DNA of 64,000 nucleotides. It comes from Desulfobacteraceae bacterium UBA2174 (lineage in GTDB: Bacteria; Desulfobacterota; Desulfobacteria; Desulfobacterales; UBA2174). Both the position numbers and the translations under genes were made by a program. The notes below the pieces were generated by a model, which ran no database searches, was not told where the DNA came from, and worked only from the letters and a program-made list of their open reading frames with translations. Numbering within the stretch: the stretch's first letter is position 1; each line of letters starts with the position of its first letter. Below, one piece after another: positions 51,897 to 60,956 of the stretch. The stretch lies in NCBI GenBank assembly GCA_002327445.1, contig DCWA01000041.1, forward strand, positions 56,973-120,972, written 5' to 3'.

Positions 51897-53003
51897 ATGT
51901 CCTTCGACCTGAATCATTTTTTCAAGATCAACAAGAAGATCGTCATCTGGGCCACCTTTTTCGGTCTTCTGTTCCTGGTGCGCAAGGTCTTCGGGCTCGT
52001 CTTCATGACCTTCATCCTCTGTTACATCTTCAACAACGCCATCGTTTCCCTGGAACGCCGCTTGGGCTTCAACCGGCACTTCTGGACCATTTTCGTCTAC
52101 CTGCTGTTCGCGGCGATCGTGACCGCCCTCTTTTTCATCGGATTGCCGAGCATCGTTGCCGAAGCCAAGCTCTTTTTCACCCAACTGCCCGACTCGGTGG
52201 ACGCTTTTCACAATTACCTCGACCGTCTGGCCCTGCGGCAGCAACAGTTGGGGCCGGTGCTGGAGGGGCTCAAGGAAACGGTGTCCATCAAGAACCTCCT
52301 GGGCATCAGCCGGGAGGCACTGCTGGAGTTCGTGGTCGGGTTCTTCAACCGGATCGGTCACTTCGGCACGTACTTTCTCCTCTCCTCCCTCTTCAGCTTC
52401 TTGATCCTGTTCGATTTTCCGCACTTGCGCGAGCGCGTCCTGGCCCTGCGGGACACCCGTTTTCAAGACGTGTATGACGAAACCGCCGACAGCGTGGCCA
52501 AGTACGCCTTGGCGGTGGGGTACACCTTCCAGGCCCAGATCGGCATCGCGGTGCTCAACACCCTCCTGACCGCCATCGGGCTGGTGATCCTGGACATCGG
52601 GACCGTCACCCTGCTGGCGAGCATCGTCTTCTTCGCCGGCCTGATCCCGGTCTGGGGCACCTTCATCTCGTCGATCCCGATTCTTCTTTTGGCTTTCAAC
52701 AACGGCGGGGTCGCGCTGGGGCTCAAGGCCGGCGGCATGATCATCCTGGTGCACATCATCGAGGCTTATATCCTCAACCCCCGCATCGTTTCGGCGGTCT
52801 TCAAGATCAACCCCCTGCTGACCCTGATCATTCTCTATCTCGGCCACAACCTCTTCGGCATGTGGGGCGTCCTGTTGGGCGTCCCCACCGCCGTTTACGT
52901 CTACCGCTACATCATTCTCAACCCGCCAGACGACGAAGACGGGCTGCCGGTTCAAGAGGACCAGAACCGCATCCCGAGCAGCCCGATTTCAAACAGCAGG
53001 TAG
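51897..53003 (+). CDS. AI-2E family transporter (PerM/YdiK-like permease)
   Basis: 368 residues from ATG 51897; an upstream in-frame ATG at 51816 is possible and neither has a clear Shine-Dalgarno site. About seven to eight membrane segments, with the family pattern: N-terminal pair (IVIWATFFGLLFLVRKVFGL), a long periplasmic/cytoplasmic helical region (residues 90-160), and the C-terminal block GLIPVWGTFISSIPILLLAF, AYILNPRIVSAVFKINPLLT and HNLFGMWGVLLGVPTAVYVY. Members export AI-2, or are Na+/H+ exchangers; substrate here unknown. The 3' end overlaps tatC by 52 bp, convergently. Confidence 0.9.
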   Translation: MSFDLNHFFKINKKIVIWATFFGLLFLVRKVFGLVFMTFILCYIFNNAIVSLERRLGFNRHFWTIFVYLLFAAIVTALFFIGLPSIVAEAKLFFTQLPDSVDAFHNYLDRLALRQQQLGPVLEGLKETVSIKNLLGISREALLEFVVGFFNRIGHFGTYFLLSSLFSFLILFDFPHLRERVLALRDTRFQDVYDETADSVAKYALAVGYTFQAQIGIAVLNTLLTAIGLVILDIGTVTLLASIVFFAGLIPVWGTFISSIPILLLAFNNGGVALGLKAGGMIILVHIIEAYILNPRIVSAVFKINPLLTLIILYLGHNLFGMWGVLLGVPTAVYVYRYIILNPPDDEDGLPVQEDQNRIPSSPISNSR

Positions 53004-53671
53004 AGGGGGGCGGCCATCAGGGTCATGTTGAGCACGTCCGGGGTGGGGGTGAGGACGGCGGCGACGATGAAAATCGCCAGGACGGCGTAGCGCCGGTAGC
53101 CGGCCAGCCGCTTCGCCGATACCAGGCCGAGGCGCGCCAGCAGGATCATCGCCAGCGGCAGCTCGAAAATCAAGCCGAAGCCGAGAAACATCCACAGGCA
53201 GAAAGAGACGAAGCGCTTGACGGAAATCAGCGCGGCGATGTGCGGGCTCTGGAAATCGAGCAGAAACTGAACCCCGTAGGGCAGGGTGATCTTGAGGCAG
53301 AAAGTGATGCCGGCGGCGAACAGCAGCACCGAGGCGATCCAGAAACCGAAGAGCAGCCGGCGCGGGAATTCCGGCAAAAACCTCGGCAGGATGGAAAGCA
53401 AACCGTAGAAAGTGTAGGGCATGCCCGCCACCAGCCCCATGGCCAGTGCCATCTTGAGCATGGCGAAAAACGCATCCGGCAGCCCGTAGGCCACCATCTC
53501 CACCCCGGTCAGCCGCTGCAGGAGCACCAGCACCGGCTCCGCGATATAGTAACCACCCACCGCAAAGACCACGGCGGCGATGGTGCTGCGGATCAGAACG
53601 CGGCGCAGGGACTCCAGCAGCAGGATCCTCTCCTCCGCATTCTTTGCCGGGCCTTCCGGTGAAGTGGCCAT
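52952..53671 (-). CDS. tatC: Sec-independent translocase component TatC
   Basis: 239 residues from ATG 53671. Six membrane segments, with the TatC hallmarks: an N-terminal cytoplasmic segment ahead of RRVLIRSTIAAVVFAVGG, a first periplasmic loop, FLPEFPRRLLFGFWIASVLL, FVSFCLWMFLGFGLIFELPL and RRYAVLAIFIVAAVLTPTPD. TatC receives twin-arginine signal peptides of folded cofactor enzymes. TatA/B are not nearby. The usual second-loop glutamate (FExP) is present in FELPLAM. Confidence 0.93.
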   Translation of the reverse strand: MATSPEGPAKNAEERILLLESLRRVLIRSTIAAVVFAVGGYYIAEPVLVLLQRLTGVEMVAYGLPDAFFAMLKMALAMGLVAGMPYTFYGLLSILPRFLPEFPRRLLFGFWIASVLLFAAGITFCLKITLPYGVQFLLDFQSPHIAALISVKRFVSFCLWMFLGFGLIFELPLAMILLARLGLVSAKRLAGYRRYAVLAIFIVAAVLTPTPDVLNMTLMAAPLYLLFEIGLLGMRFWSS

Positions 53672-53773
53672 CGCGAGATATCGACTCCCTGAATTCGCCT
53701 GCCGCCCCGCCGGATGCCTGCCCGGCCGCGCCGATAAACGGTGCGGCCGCTGAACCACCGGAGGCGGATGGGG

Positions 53774-55129
53774 CTATAGAACGCCGAACCCTACCAGCAG
53801 GGCGCACACCGACATGATCACCCCGCTCCAGAGCAGGGTCATGGTGGTGTAACCCATCACATCCCGGGCGGACAGTCCCGCCAGCCCGAGCAGGGGCAGG
53901 GCCCAGAAAGGTTGGATCATGTTGGTCCACTGGTCGCCCCAGGCCACCATCATGGCCGAACGCACCATGTCGATGCCCATGGTCCTGGCCGCCTCGACGG
54001 TGATGGGGCCCTGGACGGCCCACTGCCCCCCGCCGGAGGGAACGAAGACGTTGATGAGCCCGCCGGCCCAGAATTGGTACATGTAGAAGGTCTGGGCAGT
54101 GGAAATGGCCACGAACCAGCCCGCGATGACCTTGGCCAGACCCGTGCCGATCATCAGGCCCTGAATTCCGCCGTAGAGGGGAAACTGCAGGGCGATGCCG
54201 CCGGCGCCCCGGATAGCCGTGGCGATGGCATTGACGTAATTGACCGGCTTGCCGTGGAGCAACACCCCGGCGATGAAGAAGATGAAGATGACGATGTTGA
54301 GGTTGAGGTCGAGGCCCTTCTTGCTGAAGTGGTTGATGAGGTAGATCACCCCGAGGATGCCGAAGATGATGTTGATGATGTAGCTGTGGTCGATGCGCTG
54401 GGCGATGGTCGGATTCTCCGGCATGGGGACGGAGACGGTCTGGTTTTTGACCTCGTCGAGTTTTTCCGGGGAAATCCGCTTGACGTCCTCCGGTTTGGGA
54501 TGGATGAGGGCGTAGAGCAGGGGCAGGGTGAAGATCATCAGCAAGAGGGGCACGACGTTGAAGGCCTGGAAAATGCTGTCGGAGACCGGAATGACGGCCC
54601 CCGTGGCCTTTTCGATGAAGTTCTGGGCGTGCTTGGCCGTGGCGCAGACCAGCGGGATCGACGCCGAAAGCCCCATGTGCCAGACGACGAAACCGCTGTA
54701 GCCCGCGGCGATGAGGTAGGGAAAATCCACATCGCGGTTGCGCTTGGCGATCTCCATGGCCAGCAGACCGCTGACGATCAGGCCGAAGCCCCAGTTGATC
54801 CACGAGCAGACCGCTCCGACGAAGACGACGATCATCCCCGCCCTGACCGGCGTGTCGCCGATGGCGGCGATGGCCACCAGCACCCGGCTCACCGCCGGGG
54901 TGAGAGCCAGCGCGTGGCCGGTGATCAGGATCAGGATCATCTGCATGGCGAAGGCGACGATGCCGTAGATCCCGTCTCCCCAGGAGGTGATGATTTTCAG
55001 TACACCCGCGTCGGTGAAGATCAAGGCCAGGACGGCGGAGAGAAACGTCAACAGAATGGCGAACAGGTAAGCATCGGGAAGATAGTTGCGCATGATGTAG
55101 GTGAAGAACGAAGCCAAGCGCCTGAGCAT
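53774..55129 (-). CDS. Short-chain fatty acid transporter, AtoE family
   Basis: 451 residues with about eleven hydrophobic segments. AtoE-type signatures include YLPDAYLFAILLTFLSAVLA, CSWINWGFGLIVSGLLAMEI, FVVWHMGLSASIPLVCATAK, and the C-terminal FVPSGGGQWAVQGPITVEAA. The family moves short-chain fatty acids such as butyrate or acetoacetate. In this organism it would feed the acyl-CoA/ETF system. A candidate promoter lies about 100 bp upstream. Confidence 0.9.
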   Translation of the reverse strand: MLRRLASFFTYIMRNYLPDAYLFAILLTFLSAVLALIFTDAGVLKIITSWGDGIYGIVAFAMQMILILITGHALALTPAVSRVLVAIAAIGDTPVRAGMIVVFVGAVCSWINWGFGLIVSGLLAMEIAKRNRDVDFPYLIAAGYSGFVVWHMGLSASIPLVCATAKHAQNFIEKATGAVIPVSDSIFQAFNVVPLLLMIFTLPLLYALIHPKPEDVKRISPEKLDEVKNQTVSVPMPENPTIAQRIDHSYIINIIFGILGVIYLINHFSKKGLDLNLNIVIFIFFIAGVLLHGKPVNYVNAIATAIRGAGGIALQFPLYGGIQGLMIGTGLAKVIAGWFVAISTAQTFYMYQFWAGGLINVFVPSGGGQWAVQGPITVEAARTMGIDMVRSAMMVAWGDQWTNMIQPFWALPLLGLAGLSARDVMGYTTMTLLWSGVIMSVCALLVGFGVL

Positions 55130-55231
55130 GATGGAAACCTCCTGTTCCGAGATGGGTTGTGGGGGAGTGGCGGCCCCGCGATGGGCGTCCGCCGAGAAAT
55201 CCTGTATCGAATGGAGGCGTTGCGGTCTGGG

Positions 55232-55260
55232 TCTATAGCCGATTTTTTTTAGTTTGAAAA
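55232..55260 (-). promoter_or_regulatory. Candidate promoter of the AtoE transporter
   Basis: Minus strand -35 TTTTCA (55260-55255), 17-bp spacer, -10 TATAGA (55237-55232). AT-rich island in a GC-rich context, leader about 95 nt. Confidence 0.5.
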
Positions 55261-55313
55261 TAGTGGGATTTCCCGCCGGCCGCCGCGACAGTCGTCGAGC
55301 GGCCGGCGCAGGT

Positions 55314-56512
<1,199 letters not shown>

Positions 56513-56516
<4 letters not shown>

Positions 56517-56791
56517 CGATTGCGAAAACCGGAAAGGAGCAGGCACAGAATCCCCACGGAGAGCACCAGCAGCCAGGCCGGCCGGGTGATGATGTAGTTG
56601 AGGAGGTTTTGCATCCAGAGCATTGGAATCCAGTCGATCCAGGAGAAAGCCGCGCTGCCCAGCAGGTCCACCGGACTGGATGCCTTGAAGACGATTTCAC
56701 CGACGCTCATCATGGCCGCGATGGATTCGAAAAGCACGATGCATCCGGCCGCCAGGCAGAGCAGGGCCCCCATGAGCAGCAAACCGTTCAT
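56513..56791 (-). CDS. Small two-span membrane protein upstream of mltA
   Basis: 92 residues. Two hydrophobic segments: residues 3-30 (LLLMGALLCLAAGCIVLFES) and 68-88 (ITRPAWLLVLSVGILCLLLS). Between them is a short amphipathic part with WIDWIPMLWMQNLL. No family recognised. Translationally coupled to mltA, so it may anchor or regulate the lytic enzyme. Confidence 0.7.
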
Positions 56792-56865
56792 CTGAATCCG
56801 GCTCCTTTCCTTGAACTCGGACGATGCAGGCCGGCCGGCGCCGGCAGACGGTCAAGGTTCACGGC

Positions 56866-57357
56866 TCAGACAGATGGCGCGCCGCCGCGGATGAAATGCC
56901 CCGACTTGCCCCCCTGTTTTTCCGCCAGGAAGATGTCCACGATGCGCATCTCCCGGTCATAGGCCTTGCACATGTCGTAGATGGTCAAGGCGGCGACGGC
57001 GACCGCGGTCAGGGCCTCCATCTCCACCCCGGTGGGCCCCACCAGGCGCGCCTCGGCCTCGATGGCGATGCGGTGGCCCTGCGGGTCGAAGGTAAAATCG
57101 ACCCGGGCATGGCTGATGGCCAGGGGGTGGCACATGGGAATGAGGTCGGCCGTCTTCTTGGCGGCCATGACCCCGGCGATGCGGGCGGCCTCCAGCACGT
57201 TGCCCTTGGCGATGGCCCCGCCGCGAATCCCCTCCAGGGTTTCGGGGCGCATCTCCACCGCTCCCCGTGCCCGGGCGATACGCAACGTGGGCGCCTTGGC
57301 GCTCACATCCACCATGCGCACCCGTCCCTCGGCGTCGATATGGGTAAATTCAGGCAT
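56866..57357 (-). CDS. moaC: Cyclic pyranopterin monophosphate synthase MoaC
   Basis: 163 residues. Conserved KGNVLEAARIAGVMAAKKTA, LIPMCHPLAISH, GPTGVEMEALTAVAVAALTI and YDMCKAYDREM, with the catalytic Lys and His/Asp sites. It forms cPMP, the first stable intermediate of molybdopterin. Six bp after moaE in the mobA-moaE-moaC operon. MoaA is not in the window. Confidence 0.96.
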   Translation of the reverse strand: MPEFTHIDAEGRVRMVDVSAKAPTLRIARARGAVEMRPETLEGIRGGAIAKGNVLEAARIAGVMAAKKTADLIPMCHPLAISHARVDFTFDPQGHRIAIEAEARLVGPTGVEMEALTAVAVAALTIYDMCKAYDREMRIVDIFLAEKQGGKSGHFIRGGAPSV

Positions 57358-57362
57358 TGGGG

Positions 57363-57725
57363 TCAGTCCTCGTAGTACTCGGTCTTGTGGGTGACGGTGG
57401 TCTTGACGGCATTGAGCGTGTCGGCCAAGGTCTCAATCACGTGTTCGCGCACGTCCCCGGCCACCACAAGGTGCATCACCTCCTCGCCCAGGGCCAGGTC
57501 GCGGTCGGCGGCAATTTCGATCTGGATATCGACGATCCCCGGCCGGCGGCGGTGGGTGTCGAGGACCGCCGCCAGGCGTTCCCGGTCCACCGCGACCCGC
57601 AGCCCCCGCACCGGGCGGCCGTCACGGGACGTGGACCGCACCACTCCTACATGGCAGAGCATCATGCCCACCCGGGCGTAGTCCGGGTGCCGTTTCACCG
57701 CCTGGATCAACTGTTCGAGGTTCAT
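57363..57725 (-). CDS. moaE: MoaE, molybdopterin synthase large subunit
   Basis: 120 residues, shorter than the usual ~150. Core sequences GMMLCHVGVVRSTSRDGRPV, a beta hairpin, DRDLALGEEVMHLVVAGDVR and AVKTTVTHKTEYYED at the end are consistent with MoaE. The C-terminal Lys of the active loop is in NAVKTTVTHK. It may have lost N-terminal parts or use a short form. Overlaps mobA by 4 bp. Confidence 0.8.
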   Translation of the reverse strand: MNLEQLIQAVKRHPDYARVGMMLCHVGVVRSTSRDGRPVRGLRVAVDRERLAAVLDTHRRRPGIVDIQIEIAADRDLALGEEVMHLVVAGDVREHVIETLADTLNAVKTTVTHKTEYYED

Positions 57726-58330
57726 GGGGTGGGCTCCATCGCCCGCTGCCGGGCCTGGGCCAGGTCTTCGGGCGTATTGACGTTGATGAAGGATGCCAGG
57801 TGCGGGTCCACGGCGCGAAGTCGGTCCTCGGAAACCCAGCAGACTCGCATCTTACTGAAAAAACGATCGATCTTCAAGTCCCCGGCCGTCAGTTGGCGCT
57901 GGATCGGGTCCAGGCAGCGCCGTGCATAGACCGCCGACAACGGTTCGCTGCCCGTCGCGATGCGGGGAACCACGGCATCGACGTCCGGCCGAACCTGCTC
58001 CAACACGGCCCGAATCAGCTCGGGGCGGAGAAAGGGAGTGTCGCAGGCGGAAAAAAACGCAAACGGCGTCCGCACGTAAAACAGGCCGGCATGCAGCCCG
58101 GCCAGCGAGCTGCGCACCGGATGGATGTCGGTGACCATCTGCAGATCCCGGGCCAGGTAGCGCAGGGGATCGTTGGTCACCAGCAGCACCCGCTCGAAGA
58201 CCTGGTTGAAGGCGTCGAGCACCCGGTCGAGGATCCGCCGACCGCCGATTTCCAGCAGGGCCTTGGGCTGGCCGCCGAAGCGCGTGTTGAGGCCGCCGGC
58301 CAGAATGACCCCGGTGCAGGCGGTTTGCAT
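57722..58330 (-). CDS. mobA: Molybdenum cofactor guanylyltransferase MobA
   Basis: 202 residues from ATG 58330 (ATG 58333 is adjacent; AAGGAG favours the second). GTP-binding VILAGGLNTRFGGQPKALLE, FERVLLVTNDPLRYL, FFSACDTPFLRPELI and FINVNTPEDLAQA match MobA. It attaches GMP to molybdopterin to make bis-MGD for enzymes such as formate dehydrogenase. First gene of the mobA-moaE-moaC operon; fdhD elsewhere in the window fits the same pathway. Confidence 0.93.
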   Translation of the reverse strand: MQTACTGVILAGGLNTRFGGQPKALLEIGGRRILDRVLDAFNQVFERVLLVTNDPLRYLARDLQMVTDIHPVRSSLAGLHAGLFYVRTPFAFFSACDTPFLRPELIRAVLEQVRPDVDAVVPRIATGSEPLSAVYARRCLDPIQRQLTAGDLKIDRFFSKMRVCWVSEDRLRAVDPHLASFINVNTPEDLAQARQRAMEPTP

Positions 58331-58533
58331 CATCAAACTCCTTGCCGAAACAGCGGTCTGTGCGGCGCCGGTCGCCGACGCCTCCCCATATAGGCAATGG
58401 CCGGATTGAAATCAACCGCTTTCCACCCTCGCCCGAGGCCCTTGGCGGGGCTTGCGGACCGGGGCGGCGGTGGTGTAGTAAGAGCCGGACACCTAACCGC
58501 GGGGCCGGCGTTCCGGTCCCCCAAGGAGCGGCC

Positions 58534-59076
58534 ATGACGGCGGCGCACACCCTGCTCGACGCGAAGGACATCGACCGGATCCTCAAACGCATCGCCCACA
58601 ACATCATCGAAGTACACAAGGGCTCGGCGGATCTGGCCCTGGTGGGCATCCAGACCCGGGGCGTGTACCTCGCCCGCCGTCTGGGGGCCATTATGGAGGC
58701 CATCGAAGGCGTCCAGATCCCCACCGGCACCATGGACATCACCCTTTATCGGGATGACTGGACGCGAATCACCCACCAGCCCGTGGTTCAGGCGACGGAC
58801 ATCCCCTTTTCCGTGGACGGCCGGCAGGTGGTGCTCGTGGACGACGTGCTCTTTACCGGCCGCACCGTCCGCGCCGCCATGGACGCCTTGATGGACTTCG
58901 GCCGGGCGGCCCGGATCGAGCTGGTGGTGCTGGTGGACCGGGGCCATCGGGAGCTGCCGATCATGGCGAACTACGTCGGCAAGGTGGTCGAAACCCGGCG
59001 CAGCGAAACCGTCAACGTCCTGCTGACCGAAAAGGACGGCCAGGACAGGGTAATCCTCCTGCCGGTTTCGGGCTGA
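58534..59076 (+). CDS. pyrR: Bifunctional PyrR, pyr operon regulator/uracil phosphoribosyltransferase
   Basis: 180 residues from ATG 58534, with AAGGAG upstream. PRPP loop VVLVDDVLFTGRTVRAAMDA is complete. The N-terminal IAHNIIEVHKGSADLALVGI and LYRDDWTRITHQPVVQATDI are PyrR-type. In Gram-positives it binds pyr mRNA and attenuates transcription; in proteobacteria the RNA role is less certain. No pyrimidine gene is adjacent. Confidence 0.93.
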   Translation: MTAAHTLLDAKDIDRILKRIAHNIIEVHKGSADLALVGIQTRGVYLARRLGAIMEAIEGVQIPTGTMDITLYRDDWTRITHQPVVQATDIPFSVDGRQVVLVDDVLFTGRTVRAAMDALMDFGRAARIELVVLVDRGHRELPIMANYVGKVVETRRSETVNVLLTEKDGQDRVILLPVSG

Positions 59077-59122
59077 GCCTAGTCCGGAGAAGGCAGCCAA
59101 CCGGCGCCGCAAAGGAGCCCGA

Positions 59123-59629
59123 ATGGGAACCGATTCTCACAAGGCCAAGGCCCCCCGCCAAGTGCGGGTCGGGGTGCTGACCGTGTCCACCAGCCGCGGC
59201 CTCGCCGAAGACGAAAGCGGCCATTGGATCGCCCGGACCGCCGCCGCCGAGGGGCATCCGGTGGTGTTTCACCAGGTCGTTGGCGACGATGCCACCGCCA
59301 TCGCGCACACCCTGACCGAATTGTTGGGCTTGCAACGCCCGGATGCCGTCATCGTCAACGGCGGCACCGGCCTTGCCCGGGCCGATGTCACCATCGAGGC
59401 CCTGCGGCCTCTGTTCGACAAGGAACTGACCGCGTTCGCGGTCCTGTTCGCCCAACTGAGCTTCGAAGAAATCGACAGCGCCGCCATCCTCTCCCGGGCC
59501 GCCGCCGGAATCATCGCCGACACGGCGGTGTTCTGCCTTCCCGGCAGCCTCAAGGCCTGCCGCCTGGCCTGCCGGGAGCTCATTTTCCCCGAACTGGGGC
59601 ACATCGTCGGGCACCTCCGCCACGGGTAG
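59123..59629 (+). CDS. moaB: MoaB/MogA-family molybdopterin adenylyltransferase
   Basis: 168 residues. RVGVLTVSTSRGLAEDESGH opens the domain. The substrate-binding VIVNGGTGLARADVTIEALR and AGIIADTAVFCLPGSLKACR carry the family Asp and Ser residues. It activates molybdopterin with AMP before metal insertion. It lies 46 bp after pyrR and supports the mob/moa genes on the opposite strand. Confidence 0.9.
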   Translation: MGTDSHKAKAPRQVRVGVLTVSTSRGLAEDESGHWIARTAAAEGHPVVFHQVVGDDATAIAHTLTELLGLQRPDAVIVNGGTGLARADVTIEALRPLFDKELTAFAVLFAQLSFEEIDSAAILSRAAAGIIADTAVFCLPGSLKACRLACRELIFPELGHIVGHLRHG

Positions 59630-59678
59630 ACCGGATTCCGGCCTCCCCGAGCGATCCGCCGTGTTTCAACCCGGAACT

Positions 59679-60092
59679 TCAGGCATCCGATTCGGGCGGC
59701 GCGGGAACGGGGATTTTCACAAAATCCACCCCTTCCTGTCGGAGGGTTTCCTCCTCCTGCGGGGTGCTGGATCCCCGGATGTTGCGCGGCGAGCTGACCC
59801 CGTAGTGAATCTTGAGGGCTTCCTTGGCGAAATCGCTACCCACGTCTTCAAAATGATGGCGAATAAAGTCGACGAGACGCCGCGCGACGGCCTCCGCCGG
59901 AGGGGCCTCCGGCCCGGAAGCGGCCCCGGCGGAGCGGATGGCGAAGGTCGAGGGAATCCGCTCGACGGAAACCTCGTTGCAGATCGGGCAGGCGATCAAT
60001 CCTTGCTTCTGCTGGGAGAGGAAGGACGCTTCGTCGTCGAACCAGCCCTCGAACACGTGGCCTTGGGCGCATTTGAGATCGTAGGCGATCAT
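59679..60092 (-). CDS. DUF1178 family protein
   Basis: 137 residues, beginning MIAYDLKCAQGHVFEGWFDD, the DUF1178 signature, with a zinc-ribbon-like pair LKCAQGH and IACPICN. The middle is disordered, and the C-terminus has VDFIRHHFEDVGSDFAKEAL and YGVSSPRNIRGSSTPQEEETL split around NIRGSSTPQEEE. Function is unknown; the zinc ribbon suggests nucleic acid or protein contacts. Confidence 0.88.
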   Translation of the reverse strand: MIAYDLKCAQGHVFEGWFDDEASFLSQQKQGLIACPICNEVSVERIPSTFAIRSAGAASGPEAPPAEAVARRLVDFIRHHFEDVGSDFAKEALKIHYGVSSPRNIRGSSTPQEEETLRQEGVDFVKIPVPAPPESDA

Positions 60093-60159
60093 AAAGGGAC
60101 AATTCCATAAAAATCAGAGTAAAAAAAATATCATAGCTCTTTCGCCAATTAAAGTATTT

Positions 60160-60240
60160 CTTGACACGGCGGGATTTTTTTTCAAATACAAGCCGGACTG
60201 TGCCGTCAGGACGGACGGAACGGACGGGCGGCCCGGCGAC
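60160..60240 (+). promoter_or_regulatory. Candidate -35 box and 9-bp repeat before the SH3-domain gene
   Basis: A perfect TTGACA stands at 60160-60165, but the -10 (CAAATA at 60183-60188) is weak. Downstream, at about 60212-60238, are imperfect nonamers (aggacggac, ggaacggac, gggcggccc), echoing the 9-bp repeats at 9.3 and 19.0 kb. Start codon at 60282. Confidence 0.35.
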
Positions 60241-60281
60241 ATCCAATGCGGTGGACCTGCAAAGACCGGCGAGGGATCCCC

Positions 60282-60884
60282 ATGAAAAGTTTCGGTGCAA
60301 CGCTGTTCGTGCTCCTGGTCATGGCCGCGGCGGCCTTGGCTCAGCCCGTTTATATCAACGATGTGGTCAAGGTGACCATTCGAAACGGCCCCGGTTCCGA
60401 TCACAAGGTCCTGACGGTGATGACCTCCGGCGACCGCGTCGAACTGGTGGAAAAGGGCAAGGAGTGGAGCCGGGTGCGCATCCCCGCAGGCTCGGAAGGC
60501 TGGATTGCGACGCGCATGCTGACCGAAAAAGAGCCCAACATCCTGAAAATCCGGCGCCTGGAGGAGCAATTGGCCGTCTTTCAGACAGACGATGGCGGCC
60601 CCGACCCACTGGCCTTGATCGAGGAAAACAAGCAGCTCAAAAACGCCCTGGCCGAGGCTCGCTTCGAGCTGGAAGCCGCCGCCGACACCAAGGAAAAGGC
60701 ATCGGCCGAGGCCCGAACCCGCGTCCAGGAGCTGGAAAACCGCCTCAGCGCCTGCCAGGCCCGCCTGAAGGACCAGACCCTGGCGGAGGGGATCCGATGG
60801 TTTCTCGCCGGAGCCGGCGTGCTGCTCATCGGCTTGCTCATTGGCTTGAAATTCCACCGACGCCAGCGCTCCGGCCTCCTCTGA
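60282..60884 (+). CDS. Membrane-anchored SH3-domain protein, TIGR04211-like
   Basis: 200 residues from ATG 60282. Signal peptide 1-20 (VLLVMAAAALAQ). A bacterial SH3 domain covers about 22-82: VYINDVVKVTIRNGPGSDHK and SRVRIPAGSEGWIATRML. A coiled coil follows (90-165: LIEENKQLKNALAEARFELE). A C-terminal membrane helix, FLAGAGVLLIGLLIGLKF, ends in basic residues. The layout signal-SH3-coil-TM is the TIGR04211 type found near cell-envelope genes. It probably binds peptidoglycan or a partner in the periplasm while anchored in the inner membrane. Confidence 0.88.
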   Translation: MKSFGATLFVLLVMAAAALAQPVYINDVVKVTIRNGPGSDHKVLTVMTSGDRVELVEKGKEWSRVRIPAGSEGWIATRMLTEKEPNILKIRRLEEQLAVFQTDDGGPDPLALIEENKQLKNALAEARFELEAAADTKEKASAEARTRVQELENRLSACQARLKDQTLAEGIRWFLAGAGVLLIGLLIGLKFHRRQRSGLL

Positions 60885-60956
60885 CAGGGGCGATCTACCC
60901 GCATCGGCATTCGGCCTTGGCGGATGCCGACTTTCTAAGGACAAAGGATATATGTC

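Noticed and set aside
52989..54803. Open frame of about 600 codons across tatC and the AtoE gene
   Set aside because: It is in the wrong frame of both real genes and is Arg/Gly/Pro-rich without recognisable motifs.
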